Shown here piece after piece: positions 16,849-25,699 of a stretch of DNA of 64,000 nucleotides. Origin of the DNA: CATQGW01 sp965262235 (lineage in GTDB: Bacteria; Chloroflexota; Dehalococcoidia; Bin125). The stretch covers positions 372,001-436,000 of the forward strand of contig OZ253504.1 of NCBI GenBank assembly GCA_965262235.1, read 5' to 3'. Each line of letters opens with the position of its first letter. The first letter of the stretch is position 1. The translations under genes were made by a program, and so were the position numbers. A model generated the notes under the pieces. That model worked only from the letters and a program-made list of their open reading frames with translations, was not told where the DNA came from and made no database searches.

Positions 16849-16922
16849 GCGGGGAAGCCCCGCACCTGACTCCATCCGGAAGCCGGATGGAGCCACCGAC
16901 CGTCGCACGGCGCACGACGGTC
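16849..16922 (+). ncRNA. Three-hairpin structured leader, class unknown
   Basis: Three consecutive perfect stems: GCGGGG/CCCCGC with an AAG loop (16849-16863), a 10-bp CTCCATCCGG/CCGGATGGAG stem also with an AAG loop (16870-16892), and GACCGTCG/CGACGGTC (16898-16922). They sit between the leader peptide and a second CTTAAG...GAAGGAGG signal at about 16942-16957. I compared by eye with c-di-GMP, T-box, cobalamin, guanidine, tmRNA and RNase P hallmarks and found none. Confidence 0.45.
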
Positions 16923-17037
16923 AGCACGTACCGCGCCGAAACCTTAAGCACGAAGGAGGATGGTCATCCGAAAAGAACTACCAAATCAACACGAACGAGT
17001 TGTCATTCACGCAGGCAATAGGAATAAGGATAAAACA

Positions 17038-17343
17038 ATGTGCATTCGAATCAATCGACAGGTTAACAGCGCCGAAATGAACAATACCACAAATAACGAA
17101 ATGATCGGACTAGATGGCCGGTTCCAACTGACAGTTGCAATGCGTCTCAGCATAAGCTCACGCAGCTTGCAGCAGCTACTGCGCATGGTTGCGTACCCCA
17201 AACTCCCCCAAATGCTCATGATCGCTGCTCTGGAGGTCGCACTGCTCATCGCGAGCATCGCGCCTGCATCATTCAGTCCTGAGCGCATCCCGGCTGAGAC
17301 CGTGACCGCGACCACCGTGGAGAGAAGCGCCATGACCCACTAG
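17038..17343 (+). CDS. Small hypothetical protein with one hydrophobic helix
   Basis: 101 aa from the ATG at 17038 (AAGGAT upstream). The N-terminal half is polar and asparagine-rich (NSAEMNNTTNNEMIG). Residues about 60-80 (LMIAALEVALLIASIAPASF) form a probable membrane helix, followed by a short polar tail. Codon and base usage are unlike the GC-rich neighbours. An in-frame ATG at 16960 would add 26 residues but has no spacing from its GAAGGAGG. No family recognised. A strong hairpin follows 15 bp after the stop. It could be a small membrane effector or not a gene at all. Confidence 0.4.
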   Translation: MCIRINRQVNSAEMNNTTNNEMIGLDGRFQLTVAMRLSISSRSLQQLLRMVAYPKLPQMLMIAALEVALLIASIAPASFSPERIPAETVTATTVERSAMTH

Positions 17344-17358
17344 CCCCGCGGTCACGCA

Positions 17359-17389
17359 GGGGGATTCGGTGCCCTGCGCCGAATCCCCC
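17359..17389 (+). terminator. Strong hairpin between small ORF and NYN gene
   Basis: Perfect 11-bp stem GGGGGATTCGG/CCGAATCCCCC with a 9-base loop. There is no T-tract, so it is either a Rho-type or pausing hairpin or a bidirectional structure. It separates the leader/small ORF unit from the NYN gene 45 bp downstream. Confidence 0.55.
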
Positions 17390-17433
17390 GCTCCGGACTC
17401 CACAATCCGCCAGCCAACTTAGGAACGAGACAG

Positions 17434-18750
17434 ATGACCAACCAAACGAAGAACCTATCCCTAATCGTCGACGGTGAATACCTCTACATCGCCATCCGCG
17501 ACGTGCTCGGCCGCCCTCCGAATCGCTCGGAGCGGCTCGACTATCAACGCATCTATCGCTTCGCCCAGACGCTCGACGAGGATGGCTACCTCCTCACCGC
17601 GACGTACCACCAACGCCGCCACGACATGGCCACGCCGTTCTACTCCGCGCTCGACGCCATCGGGTATGACTGCGTGCTCACCCCCTACATGGAGGGCTGG
17701 CGCACGGTCAAATCCGAAATCGCCGCGACCCTGCGCGGACTCGCCGGAACCACCGACGATGTCATGTTCGTCGGGGGCGACGCCTTCTCCGGCGAGATCA
17801 CCGACGCGCTCCGCGACCTCGGTACCCGCCCCGATGGCCACCCGCGCCGCGTCGTCATCGCCCACTTCGCCGAGCAGACCCAGTTCGACCCCGCCGAATT
17901 CGAGACGTTGGACCTCGTGCGCGACGTGGGCGCCCTGCCGCTCCGCTTCTACGAGGAAGCCCCATCAACGGACGCGTATCCCCCCGGCTACCCGCAGCCC
18001 AGCGCGCCCATTGAATCTTCTTCGCCGCTCGCATCAGCGCTCCAGGAGGCCCTGGCCGACGCGCCCGCAGACCTGATTCGGCAGGCCCCCGAACCGACCC
18101 GCCACGCCAGCGCCGCTCCCCCCGCCGGCCCCCGCCCGCAGCTCGTCCTGATCGATCACGAAAACATCGACTGGACGCTCGGCACCATGATCGAGCCGCT
18201 CCGCCTCGACGAACAGACCCGACCCCGCTGGGAAGCGATCAAGCGCTTCGCCACCAGCCGCGCAAACGGCGGGCAAGTGTTGATCAAGTCCTTCCTGCAG
18301 GACAACGACCGGCTGACCGGATTCGCGCAGTTCCTGCGCAACGAGCTCGGCATCGTGCCGATCATCCTCGCCCCCGAAGATGACACCCGGCCGGAGCGGC
18401 AGGGCAAGCGACGACCCGTCGTGGATGAGGCGATCTACAAGGACCTTGCAGCGCTGGTCGACCGCCACTGCGATGTCCTCATCGTCAGCAACGACGCCGG
18501 CTACCTCGAACACATGGCGGCCCTGCGCATCGCCGGCGTCGACACCGACCGCCGCTTCGCGATGATCGGCTTCCGCGAGTGGATCGCCGGCCCGTATCAC
18601 CAGACCGACTGGATCGAGACCTTCGACCTCGAAGACGACCTCGGCGCATTCACCTACCCCCTGCCCGGCCGTCTGCGCTCGACCGGCATCGACGACTACG
18701 ACCCGCTCGCCGACCTGGCCGACTTCGGGCTGGAACCGGCCACCGAATAA
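17434..18750 (+). CDS. Tandem NYN-domain (PIN-like) putative ribonuclease
   Basis: 438 aa with two NYN/LabA-like domains. Domain 1 (about 1-170) starts LSLIVDGEYLYIAIRDVLG and has TVKSEIAATLRGLAG, then DDVMFVGGDAFSGEI. A proline-rich linker (about 185-230) follows. Domain 2 (about 230-400) starts LVLIDHENIDWTLG and has RRPVVDEAIYKDLAALVD, then CDVLIVSNDAGYLEHMA. The acidic residues D/E after the first strand, K/D in the middle and SND/GGD match the metal-binding pattern of NYN nucleases. Domain 2 looks more canonical than domain 1. Single NYN domains are common; a linked pair is less so. Ribosome binding site AGGA nine bases upstream. Confidence 0.82.
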   Translation: MTNQTKNLSLIVDGEYLYIAIRDVLGRPPNRSERLDYQRIYRFAQTLDEDGYLLTATYHQRRHDMATPFYSALDAIGYDCVLTPYMEGWRTVKSEIAATLRGLAGTTDDVMFVGGDAFSGEITDALRDLGTRPDGHPRRVVIAHFAEQTQFDPAEFETLDLVRDVGALPLRFYEEAPSTDAYPPGYPQPSAPIESSSPLASALQEALADAPADLIRQAPEPTRHASAAPPAGPRPQLVLIDHENIDWTLGTMIEPLRLDEQTRPRWEAIKRFATSRANGGQVLIKSFLQDNDRLTGFAQFLRNELGIVPIILAPEDDTRPERQGKRRPVVDEAIYKDLAALVDRHCDVLIVSNDAGYLEHMAALRIAGVDTDRRFAMIGFREWIAGPYHQTDWIETFDLEDDLGAFTYPLPGRLRSTGIDDYDPLADLADFGLEPATE

Positions 18751-18759
18751 GCAGTAGCC

Positions 18760-19887
18760 CTACAGATCGAACGGCAGCGCGGAGCCGATCCCAAAGGTGA
18801 TCGCGGTGGCTACTAACCCCACCGCCACCGACCGGCCCGCCGCATACAGCGGGTTTCGGCTCGTGATCACCGACGTCAGCAGCCCGCCCAGCGTCAACAC
18901 CACCGTCGCCGCCCCGACCGCGGCGATCAACGCCCACCAGCCGACATCCCAGCCGGCCGAGTGGCCGATCAGGAACGGCAGCAATGGCACGATCGCCCCC
19001 AGTGAGAACGCCGAGAACGACCCGATCGCCGCTCGTATCGGCGACCCCAGACTGTTCGGGTCGAGCCCCAGCTCCTCGCGCGACAAGGTGTCCAGCGCCG
19101 TCTTCGGGTCCGCCATCAGCTCCGCCGCCACCCGCTCCGACAGCTCCTCCGAGAGGCCCTTGCGACGGTAGATCTGCACCAGCTCCCGCTCTTCCTCCTT
19201 CGGATCGAGCAGCAGCTCCTCGAGCTCCATCCCGATCTGATGCTCGTGCAGCTCGCGCTGGCTGCGCACCGAGATGTACTCTCCCGCCGCCATCGAGAAC
19301 GCACCCGCCAGCCACCCCCCGATCCCCGCAACCACCACCGCGTCCGAGCCCACCGCCACCCCCGCCACGCCCGCGACCAGCGCGAGGTTCGAGACCACCC
19401 CATCGTTCAGACCAAACAGCGTCGCGCGGAACGTGTTCGCGCCCGATGATGTCCCGCCATGGCCGTCCGTGACCTCGTCACCGGCCTCGATCTCTGCCAG
19501 CGCCGCCCGATGCTCCCGCTCCTCCTCGGCCAGATTGCCCGAATCCGGGTCCGACTCGTACACGTAGATGTCCGTCAGCTCGTCCTGACGAAGCTGCGCG
19601 ATCACGAAACCGAAGCCGCCGATCCGCGCCTGCCAGGCCATCATCCGCCGCCGCAGCGACGGCGTGACCGGCTCCCCGAGCAGCGAATCGTCGCCCAGGA
19701 TCCCGCACCAGTGCGCCGCGTGCTCCCGCTCCGACGCCGCCATCGCCCGCAGCGACCTCGACAAATCCGCGTCCGACCGCTCCGCCAGCTTGTCGTAGAG
19801 CCACGCCGCCTCAAGCTCGTCCACGATCATTTCGCGCACGCGCTCACGGCGCGTCTCAGTCAGCGGAACCTGCGGAGCAGTCGTCAT
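18760..19887 (-). CDS. VIT1/CCC1-family membrane protein with N-terminal ferritin-like domain
   Basis: 375 aa. Residues about 15-140 form a rubrerythrin/ferritin-like helical domain (ELEAAWLYDKLAERSD, SEREHAAHW, then EEEREHRAALAEIEAG, supplying E and ExxH ligands). Residues about 150-375 are a VIT1-type transporter: LFGLNDGVVSNLALVAGVAG, MAAGEYISVRSQRELH, the cytosolic metal-binding loop, and three more helices to the C-terminus. Fusions of this type (MbfA-like) export or store Fe/Mn in the membrane. It is convergent with the NYN gene, only 9 bp apart. Confidence 0.9.
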   Translation of the reverse strand: MTTAPQVPLTETRRERVREMIVDELEAAWLYDKLAERSDADLSRSLRAMAASEREHAAHWCGILGDDSLLGEPVTPSLRRRMMAWQARIGGFGFVIAQLRQDELTDIYVYESDPDSGNLAEEEREHRAALAEIEAGDEVTDGHGGTSSGANTFRATLFGLNDGVVSNLALVAGVAGVAVGSDAVVVAGIGGWLAGAFSMAAGEYISVRSQRELHEHQIGMELEELLLDPKEEERELVQIYRRKGLSEELSERVAAELMADPKTALDTLSREELGLDPNSLGSPIRAAIGSFSAFSLGAIVPLLPFLIGHSAGWDVGWWALIAAVGAATVVLTLGGLLTSVITSRNPLYAAGRSVAVGLVATAITFGIGSALPFDL

Positions 19888-20086
19888 GCCTTCAGTTTAT
19901 CCCGCCGCTCAAGCACCCTCCAGCAACTTGCCTACGACTTGCCTGTGGCTTGGGCCACACGCCACGGGGCACCGCGCGCGACACGGGCTACACGGGAGCA
20001 CGGGCGACCGCGATGATCATTCAAGCTGATCACACGATGATCAACGGCAACGCCGCAAGGCGCCCACCCGCGAGGGAACACACCAC

Positions 20087-20956
20087 ATGCTGAAGCTCGG
20101 CCTCCCCAAGGGTTCGCTGGAGAATCAAACGCTCGACCTGTTTCGCAGGGCCGGCTTCCAGATCACCACCAACAGCCGCTCCTACTTCCCCGAGATCGAC
20201 GACGAAGACATCTCCTGCACCATGTTTCGCGCCCAGGAGATGGCCCGCTATGTCGAGGACGGCGTCATCGACGTCGGCATCACCGGCCACGACTGGGTCA
20301 AAGAGACCGGCGCCGACGTCGTCGAGATCGCCGAGCTGCAATACAGCCGCGCGACCAGCCGCCCGGCCCGCTGGGTCCTCGCCGTACCCGCCGAGAGCCC
20401 CGTGACCGAGGTCGAGCAGCTCGCCGGCGGCGTCGTCGCCACCGAACTCGTCCGCACCACCCGCGAGTTCTTCGCCGCCCGCGGCGTCGACGTCCGCGTC
20501 GAGTTCTCCTGGGGCGCCACCGAGGTCAAGGCCCGGATCATCGACGCGATCGTCGACATCACCGAGACCGGCTCCAGCATCCGCGCCAACAACCTCCGCA
20601 TCATCGCCGAGGTCCTGCACAGCACCACCCGCCTGATCGCCAACCGCGACGCCTGGGCCGACACCGCACGCCGCGACAAGATCGACGCGATCAACACCCT
20701 GCTCCAGGGCGCGATCGCCGCCACCTCCAAGGTCGGCCTCAAGCTCAACACCCCGCGCTCCAGCCTCGACGACGTGCTCGCAGTGATCGGCCGCTTCGGC
20801 GAGCACGCCCCAACCGTCTCCCCGCTGGTCGACGACACCTGGGTCGCGCTTGAGATCATCCTCGACGAGCGCCAGGAGCGCGAAATCATCCCCCAGCTGC
20901 GCCGCGCCGGCGCCAGCGGCCTCGTCACCTACCCGCTCAACAAGGTCATCTCCTGA
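20087..20956 (+). CDS. hisG: ATP phosphoribosyltransferase
   Basis: First enzyme of histidine synthesis (ATP + PRPP). Long form, 289 aa, with the regulatory C-terminal domain. Visible: LGLPKGSLENQTLDLFRRAG, MFRAQEMARYVEDGVIDVGI, TGHDW, the PRPP loop region DAIVDITETGSSIRANNLRI, and the ACT-like C-terminal domain (VSPLVDDTW through the TYPLNKVI end). The long form normally needs no HisZ. It stands alone here, not in a his operon. Ribosome binding site GAGGGA. Confidence 0.95.
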   Translation: MLKLGLPKGSLENQTLDLFRRAGFQITTNSRSYFPEIDDEDISCTMFRAQEMARYVEDGVIDVGITGHDWVKETGADVVEIAELQYSRATSRPARWVLAVPAESPVTEVEQLAGGVVATELVRTTREFFAARGVDVRVEFSWGATEVKARIIDAIVDITETGSSIRANNLRIIAEVLHSTTRLIANRDAWADTARRDKIDAINTLLQGAIAATSKVGLKLNTPRSSLDDVLAVIGRFGEHAPTVSPLVDDTWVALEIILDERQEREIIPQLRRAGASGLVTYPLNKVIS

Positions 20957-21057
20957 AAGCGAGCCACACAGCCCGCCAAACAGCACTCCCGACCGCAAGG
21001 CTGAGTCGGGCCGCTCGGTTAACATCGCAGCACTGATTCAATCGAGCGGAGGGCGCT

Positions 21058-22500
21058 GTGGGCCTCAGAACGCCGGCGGAGTATGTCGAGTCGCTGCGCG
21101 ACAGTCGCGAAATCTGGTATCGCGGCGAACGCGTTGACGACGTCACCACCCACCCCGTGATCGGCAAGGCCGTCCGCCACGCCGTGATCGACTACGAGAT
21201 GGCCGAGTCTGAGCACTACCGCGAACTCGCCACCTACGAGGAAGACGGCCAACTACACAGCCGCTACTTCAAGGTCCCCCGCGAGGCCGACGACCTGCGC
21301 AAGCGCTCCCAGCTGATCGAAGCTGCCACCGCCGAGGGCGACACGCTGGTCGTGCTGATCAAGGAGATCGGCACCGACGCGCTCTTCGCGCTGCTCGCCG
21401 TCACCGCCGAGTTCGAGGACCCCAAGTACCACGAGCGCGCGCTCGCCTTCTGGAAGCACTGCCGCGACAACGACCTCGCCCTGGCCGTCGCCCAGACCGA
21501 CATGAAGGGCGACCGCGTCAAGCGACCCAGCGCCCAGTCCGAACCCGACATGTACCTGCGCGTCGTCGAGCGTCGGCCCGACGGGATCGTCGTGCGCGGC
21601 GCCAAAGCCCACACCTCCGTCGTGACCAACACCAACGAGGTGATCGTCCTCCCGACCCGCGCGATGGGCCCCGAAGAGGCCGACTGGAGCATCGCTTTCG
21701 CCCTGCCGGTCGCCACCGAAGGCCTGCGCCTGATCGCCAGCCCCTTCGGCGACGGCGCCGATCACCCCGGCGAGCGCCCCATCTCGGCCGTCCGCAAGAT
21801 GATGGAGACGATCACCATCTTCGACGACGTGTTCGTGCCCAACGAGCGCATCTTCCTCGATGGCGACACCGAGGCCGCCGGCACGCTCGCGCTCACCTTC
21901 GTCGAGTACCACCGCTTCACCGCGGTCTCCTACAAGCTCCCGCTCGTCGACGCCCTGGGCGGCTGCGCCGCGCTCGCCGCCGACTACAACGGCATCATCG
22001 GCGCCGGCCACGTCCGCGAGAAGTTCGTCGACCTCATCGCCTACGCCGAAACCACCCGCGCGCTGCTCGAAAAGTCCGCCGACCGCTGCATCGAGAAGCC
22101 CAACAACCAGGTCGCGCCCGACCCCATGACCGTCAACCTCGCCAAGAGCTTCTTCGCCCACGGCTACCACGAGGCCGTCCAGCACGTCCAGGAGATCGCC
22201 GGCGGGATCCTCGTCACCGGTCCCGGCGATGAAGACTGGGCGCAGGAAGAGCTCCGACCCTTCCTCCAGAAATACCTCGCGGGCCGCGACGGGATCGATG
22301 GCGAGCGCCGCATGCGCCTGCTCAACTTCGTCCGCGACCTCACCTCCTCCGACTACGGCGCCTACCAGGAGGTGCTCGCGATCCACGCCGAAGGCTCGCT
22401 CCAGGCCGAACGCCTGCAGGTCTTCCGCGCCTTCAACGAGAACGGCGGCGCCCGCCGCGTCATGCGTCTGGCCGGTCGCATGGCCGGCGTCTCCAGATAA
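21058..22500 (+). CDS. 4-hydroxyphenylacetate 3-hydroxylase (HpaB) family protein
   Basis: 480 aa flavin-dependent enzyme of the HpaB/4-hydroxybutyryl-CoA dehydratase superfamily. It has RTPAEYVESLRDSREIWYRG at the N-terminus, DMKGDRVKRPS, GIVVRGAKAHTSVVTNTNEV, PNERIFLDGD and a C-terminal DLTSSDYGAYQEV. Cysteines expected for the Fe-S cluster of 4-hydroxybutyryl-CoA dehydratase are not evident, so I favour a monooxygenase or related FADH2-dependent role. Substrate unknown. GTG start at 21058 with GGAGGG upstream. The LON-domain gene follows after 17 bp. Confidence 0.87.
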   Translation: MGLRTPAEYVESLRDSREIWYRGERVDDVTTHPVIGKAVRHAVIDYEMAESEHYRELATYEEDGQLHSRYFKVPREADDLRKRSQLIEAATAEGDTLVVLIKEIGTDALFALLAVTAEFEDPKYHERALAFWKHCRDNDLALAVAQTDMKGDRVKRPSAQSEPDMYLRVVERRPDGIVVRGAKAHTSVVTNTNEVIVLPTRAMGPEEADWSIAFALPVATEGLRLIASPFGDGADHPGERPISAVRKMMETITIFDDVFVPNERIFLDGDTEAAGTLALTFVEYHRFTAVSYKLPLVDALGGCAALAADYNGIIGAGHVREKFVDLIAYAETTRALLEKSADRCIEKPNNQVAPDPMTVNLAKSFFAHGYHEAVQHVQEIAGGILVTGPGDEDWAQEELRPFLQKYLAGRDGIDGERRMRLLNFVRDLTSSDYGAYQEVLAIHAEGSLQAERLQVFRAFNENGGARRVMRLAGRMAGVSR

Positions 22501-22517
22501 GCCGCCGGAGTCCGCAG

Positions 22518-23165
22518 ATGCCGCGGCTGCCGATCTTCCCCCTCCAAATCGTCGTCTTCCCCGGCGAGGAGGTCCCGCTGCACATCTTCGAGCCGCGCTA
22601 CCGACAGCTCGTCCGCGACATGAACGATGCCGGCGAGCCCTTCGGGATCGCCCTGCTGCGGCGCGGCGCGCAGGCCGAGGAGACCCACGAGATCGGCTGC
22701 ACCGTGCGGATCGAGCAGACCGAGCCCTTCCCCGACGGCCGCTTCAACGTTATGTGCCGCGGCGAGCAGCGCTTCCGCATCATCCAGCGTCTCGACGCCG
22801 CGCCCTACTGGATCGCCGATGTCGAGTTCCTTGACGACCCCACCGACAGCGAGAGCCAAGACGCCTACGCCGCCTGCACCGAGACGGCCGAGCTCTACCG
22901 CCAGCATCTGCGCATGGCGCTGGCGCTGCAGAATTCCTGGCAACGTCGCTTCCGTCTCCCGGCGCGTCCGATCCGCCTGATCAACCACATCGGCTCGCGA
23001 GTCGAAGCGCCCCCATCGGTCAAGCAGGAAGTCCTCAAGGCCGGCACCGCCGTCGAACAGCTCCGCCTCCTCGCCCGCCTGCTCCGCGCCACCAACCGCC
23101 AACTCACCGACCGCGTCGGCCTCCACCAGCGCCAACGCTGGTCCGGCCTCGGCGTCGCCAACTAA
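22518..23165 (+). CDS. LON peptidase substrate-binding-domain protein
   Basis: 215 aa, a stand-alone LON N-terminal (substrate-binding) domain with no ATPase or protease part. It has the signature LPIFPLQIVVFPGEEVPLHIF, then EPRYRQL and GEQRFRI. Such proteins are widespread; their role is probably in protein quality control, not experimentally clear. It lies 17 bp after the HpaB-like gene with GGAG as ribosome binding site, so the two are likely co-transcribed. Confidence 0.92.
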   Translation: MPRLPIFPLQIVVFPGEEVPLHIFEPRYRQLVRDMNDAGEPFGIALLRRGAQAEETHEIGCTVRIEQTEPFPDGRFNVMCRGEQRFRIIQRLDAAPYWIADVEFLDDPTDSESQDAYAACTETAELYRQHLRMALALQNSWQRRFRLPARPIRLINHIGSRVEAPPSVKQEVLKAGTAVEQLRLLARLLRATNRQLTDRVGLHQRQRWSGLGVAN

Positions 23166-23320
23166 GCAACCTCTGAACAACCCTGTCCCCCCGCTCCGCG
23201 AGGGAGATGTCACGGAGAGATCCCCTCTCCCCCCGCTCCCGCTGGTGAAGATGCCGCCGGGATCCCCTCTCCCCCCGGCTCGGCGGGGGGAGATGCCGCA
23301 GGCAGAGGGGGGCTCCCCGC
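23166..23320. repeat. Dispersed palindromic element, triple hairpin
   Basis: It begins at the LON-gene stop with CAACCTCTGAACAACCC (the family end motif), then three C-rich/G-rich hairpins, one partly degenerate, and closes with GCAGAGGGGGGCTCC. Confidence 0.8.
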
Positions 23321-23442
23321 GCTACCTGACAGCCCCGGTCGGCCACAAGGAGTGGCCGACCGAATCCGAGGATCGTCCGACGCCACCCGTCACCCCCCCA
23401 CTCCCATGCTACTCTCCACATAGAACAGGAGTGCTACCCACA

Positions 23443-24300
23443 ATGCCCACCTCCCCACAACGACGCCGCAGAATCCTCCACGCCCACGAACTCCGCCAGG
23501 CCGGCAACTCCCTCCGCCAGATCGCCGAAACCCTCGGCGTCTCCCACGCCACCATCCACGCCGACCTCAAACTCTTCGAAACCGACTGGTCCGACATCGC
23601 CGAGCAAACCGCCGACGACTTCCTCTTCGAACACGTCACCCTGCTCCGTCGCCGCGTCCACCGGCTCCTGCAAGAAGACCCCACCAAACCCCTCGAGGCC
23701 TTCTCCTTCGTCACCGACGGCGGCCGCGTCACCCCACTCGTCGAACGCACCGCCCCCGCCCAAATCGCCCGCCTCCACGAAGTCCACCACCGCGCCATCG
23801 CCACCGCCCTGCGCGAATATCGCCTGATCCTCCGCGAACTCCGCCCCGCCGCCAAAGCCCGCGCCCTCGCCGACGCCGAGGCCGAAGCCTTCGACTACCC
23901 AGACGATCAACTCGTCGACGCGCCGCGACCCAAGGCCCTCCCCGATCCCGCCAAAACCCAACCAAAGCTGAACGAACCCAACCAGCTCCGACCAACCGGC
24001 CCCCCAGCCTTCGACCCGTCCCCAACCCCCGAGCAACGCGAACGCCAGACGCTCTCGATGATGGCCGACTACCAACGCAGCAAGACAAAGCCAACCAATC
24101 CTGACCAACTCCAACCACCCCGACCAGATACACATCCCGGCGAGCCGTCAACCGCCAAAACTCCCCTGGCTACCCCAACCATCGAACCCCCCGAGCCCAC
24201 CGAAACCGAAGCCGAACGCGAAGCCCGCATGCACGCCGAACTCGACATCCTCGAACAAGCCGCCTACAAACGCTTCCCCGAACTAGCCCAAACCGACTAG
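23443..24300 (+). CDS. Helix-turn-helix protein of unknown function
   Basis: 285 aa from ATG 23443 (AGGAG about 11 bases upstream; a GTG at 23431 is in frame). Residues 10-45 are a homeodomain-like HTH: HELRQAGNSLRQIAETLGVS, then HATIHADLKLFE. A helical segment follows (DFLFEHVTLLRRRVHRLLQE, EYRLILRELRPAAK). The last 130 residues are low-complexity, rich in P, T, Q and E, ending in a short helix (ELDILEQAAYKRFPEL). The layout resembles phage terminase small subunits or transposon accessory DNA-binding proteins, but no phage genes are near. Flanked on both sides by the dispersed palindrome. Confidence 0.6.
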   Translation: MPTSPQRRRRILHAHELRQAGNSLRQIAETLGVSHATIHADLKLFETDWSDIAEQTADDFLFEHVTLLRRRVHRLLQEDPTKPLEAFSFVTDGGRVTPLVERTAPAQIARLHEVHHRAIATALREYRLILRELRPAAKARALADAEAEAFDYPDDQLVDAPRPKALPDPAKTQPKLNEPNQLRPTGPPAFDPSPTPEQRERQTLSMMADYQRSKTKPTNPDQLQPPRPDTHPGEPSTAKTPLATPTIEPPEPTETEAEREARMHAELDILEQAAYKRFPELAQTD

Positions 24301-24501
24301 CAGGCTGCTGAAAAGGTCACCGCGTCCAGTCTTTCTCTCCCCCCGCGTAGCGGGGGGAGATGTCACGAAGTGACAGAGGGGGGCCCGCTCCTGTCCAACC
24401 ACACATCGCACATGGCGACGGCAGTGGGTCGGCGCCGCAGACCCTCCGCTGCCTTCGGAATCTCCCCCTACCGAGCGGAGGGAGAATTGTTCAGAGCTTT
24501 C
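24301..24501. repeat. Dispersed palindromic element filling a convergent gap
   Basis: A complete two-ended copy. The left end GCTGCTGAAAAGGTC starts right after one stop codon. The right end (TTGTTCAGAGCTTTCCTAC) contains the complement of the opposing gene's stop. Inside: CTCTCCCCCCGCG/GCGGGGGGAGATG, TGTCACGAAGTGACA, GAGGGGGGC, about 75 bp of unique sequence, and a degenerate second half. The ends are imperfect inverted repeats of each other. Confidence 0.8.
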
Positions 24502-25692
24502 CTACAGCGCGTCGGGCCCCGCGGTCCGCGCGTCGCGCGCGATCATGAGACGCAGCAGCTCGGTCGGCCCTTCGGCGATCCGCAGCGAGCGGGCGATCCG
24601 CAGCAGACGCTCCAGCGCATGCCCGCGAAGCAGCGCCTGGGCTCCGTGCAGCTGGATCGAGCGGTCCACGACGCGGCCCAGCGTCTCAGTCGCCGTCGAC
24701 TTGGCGATCGCCACCTCGGTGCTCGCACTCGGCACGCCGAGCTCCAGCGCTTGCGCGGCGCCGTAGAGCGCCGCGCGCGCGATGTACGTCTCAGTCACGT
24801 TGTCGGCGAAGATCGCCTGCACCTGCTCGCGCTCCGCCAGCGCCGTGCCGGAGCGGTGCGGGCCCTCGATCCGCTTCAGCGTCGCGCGATTCGCCCAGCG
24901 CGAATAGCCGACCGCCGACGCCGCGACGCTCAGCCGCATCTGGTCGATGTTCGCCAGCGCCCGCGGCAGCCCGTCGCCGATCCTGCCCAGCAGCCGCGAC
25001 TCCGGCACCGGCGTCTCGCTGAAGCTGAACGGGCAATGCGTGGCGCCGTCGATCGACGCGCCAACCTCACCCTGCTCGACGCCCCGCGCATCGCGGTCCA
25101 CGACCAGCAGCGCCGTCCCACCGGCCTCCGCGTCCGCGTGCGTGTTGGGCGGCACATTGGCCACGACCACGATCCAGTCGGCAGTGTCGCCGCCGGTCAC
25201 GAAGGCCTTCCGCCCCGTCACCGCGAAGCCCGGCTCGCCGCCCTCCAGCGTGCACGGGACGGCCTGCGTGCGCTGCGCGCCGGGGGCCTCCGTAAAGCCG
25301 AAGGCGGCGCTGCGCTGACCGGCGAGCACCGGCGCATACAGCTCCTCCCGCTGCACGTCGTTGTCGGCGAGCCGCATGATCCCCGCGCCGCGCGCCAGGA
25401 TCAGCCCGGCGAACGGGTTGCCCGAGCAGGCCAGCCCCTCCCGCGCCGCCGTCAGCGTCAGCGCCCCCGCCCCCAGCCCGCCGTCGCCCACGGGCACCGA
25501 GAGCCGATAGAAGCCGGCCGCCTCGCTCAGCCGAGCGATCTCCCGACGCAGCTCACCATGCAGCTCGCGCGACGGCGATTCGGGGTCGGCCCCACGCGTG
25601 ATCGGGTCGATCTGCTCGGCCACGAAGGCCAGCAGCCGGTCCTGGAGGTCACTGAGTTCGTCGGGCAGCTGGACTGGTAGCTGGAAATGCAC
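24502..25692 (-). CDS. Acyl-CoA dehydrogenase family protein
   Basis: About 396 aa from the GTG at 25692 (GAGGCGA upstream, 7 bp after the preceding stop). It has the N-terminal helical domain, GFTEAPGAQRTQAVPC (FAD-proximal strand), TGRKAFVTGGDTADWIVVVA, the RLSVAASAVGYSRWA helix, and the C-terminal AKSTATETLGRVVDRSIQLHGA, then ALLRGHALERLLRIARSLRIAEG, equivalent to the conserved QxxGGxG/yR..r...I.EGt end. Substrate unknown. It shares an operon with the Wzz-like gene, an odd partner. Confidence 0.9.
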   Translation of the reverse strand: MHFQLPVQLPDELSDLQDRLLAFVAEQIDPITRGADPESPSRELHGELRREIARLSEAAGFYRLSVPVGDGGLGAGALTLTAAREGLACSGNPFAGLILARGAGIMRLADNDVQREELYAPVLAGQRSAAFGFTEAPGAQRTQAVPCTLEGGEPGFAVTGRKAFVTGGDTADWIVVVANVPPNTHADAEAGGTALLVVDRDARGVEQGEVGASIDGATHCPFSFSETPVPESRLLGRIGDGLPRALANIDQMRLSVAASAVGYSRWANRATLKRIEGPHRSGTALAEREQVQAIFADNVTETYIARAALYGAAQALELGVPSASTEVAIAKSTATETLGRVVDRSIQLHGAQALLRGHALERLLRIARSLRIAEGPTELLRLMIARDARTAGPDAL

Positions 25693-25699
25693 GGTCGCC

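Noticed and set aside
16960..17037. ATG at 16960 as start of the small membrane protein
   Set aside because: The GAAGGAGG sequence overlaps the ATG with no spacing; the ATG at 17038 has AAGGAT at a usable distance.
16508..17040. Known riboswitch, tmRNA or RNase P RNA in the structured leader
   Set aside because: None of the conserved cores I know for c-di-GMP, cobalamin, T-box or guanidine RNAs is present, nor the ends or tag of tmRNA. Kept only as unclassified structure.
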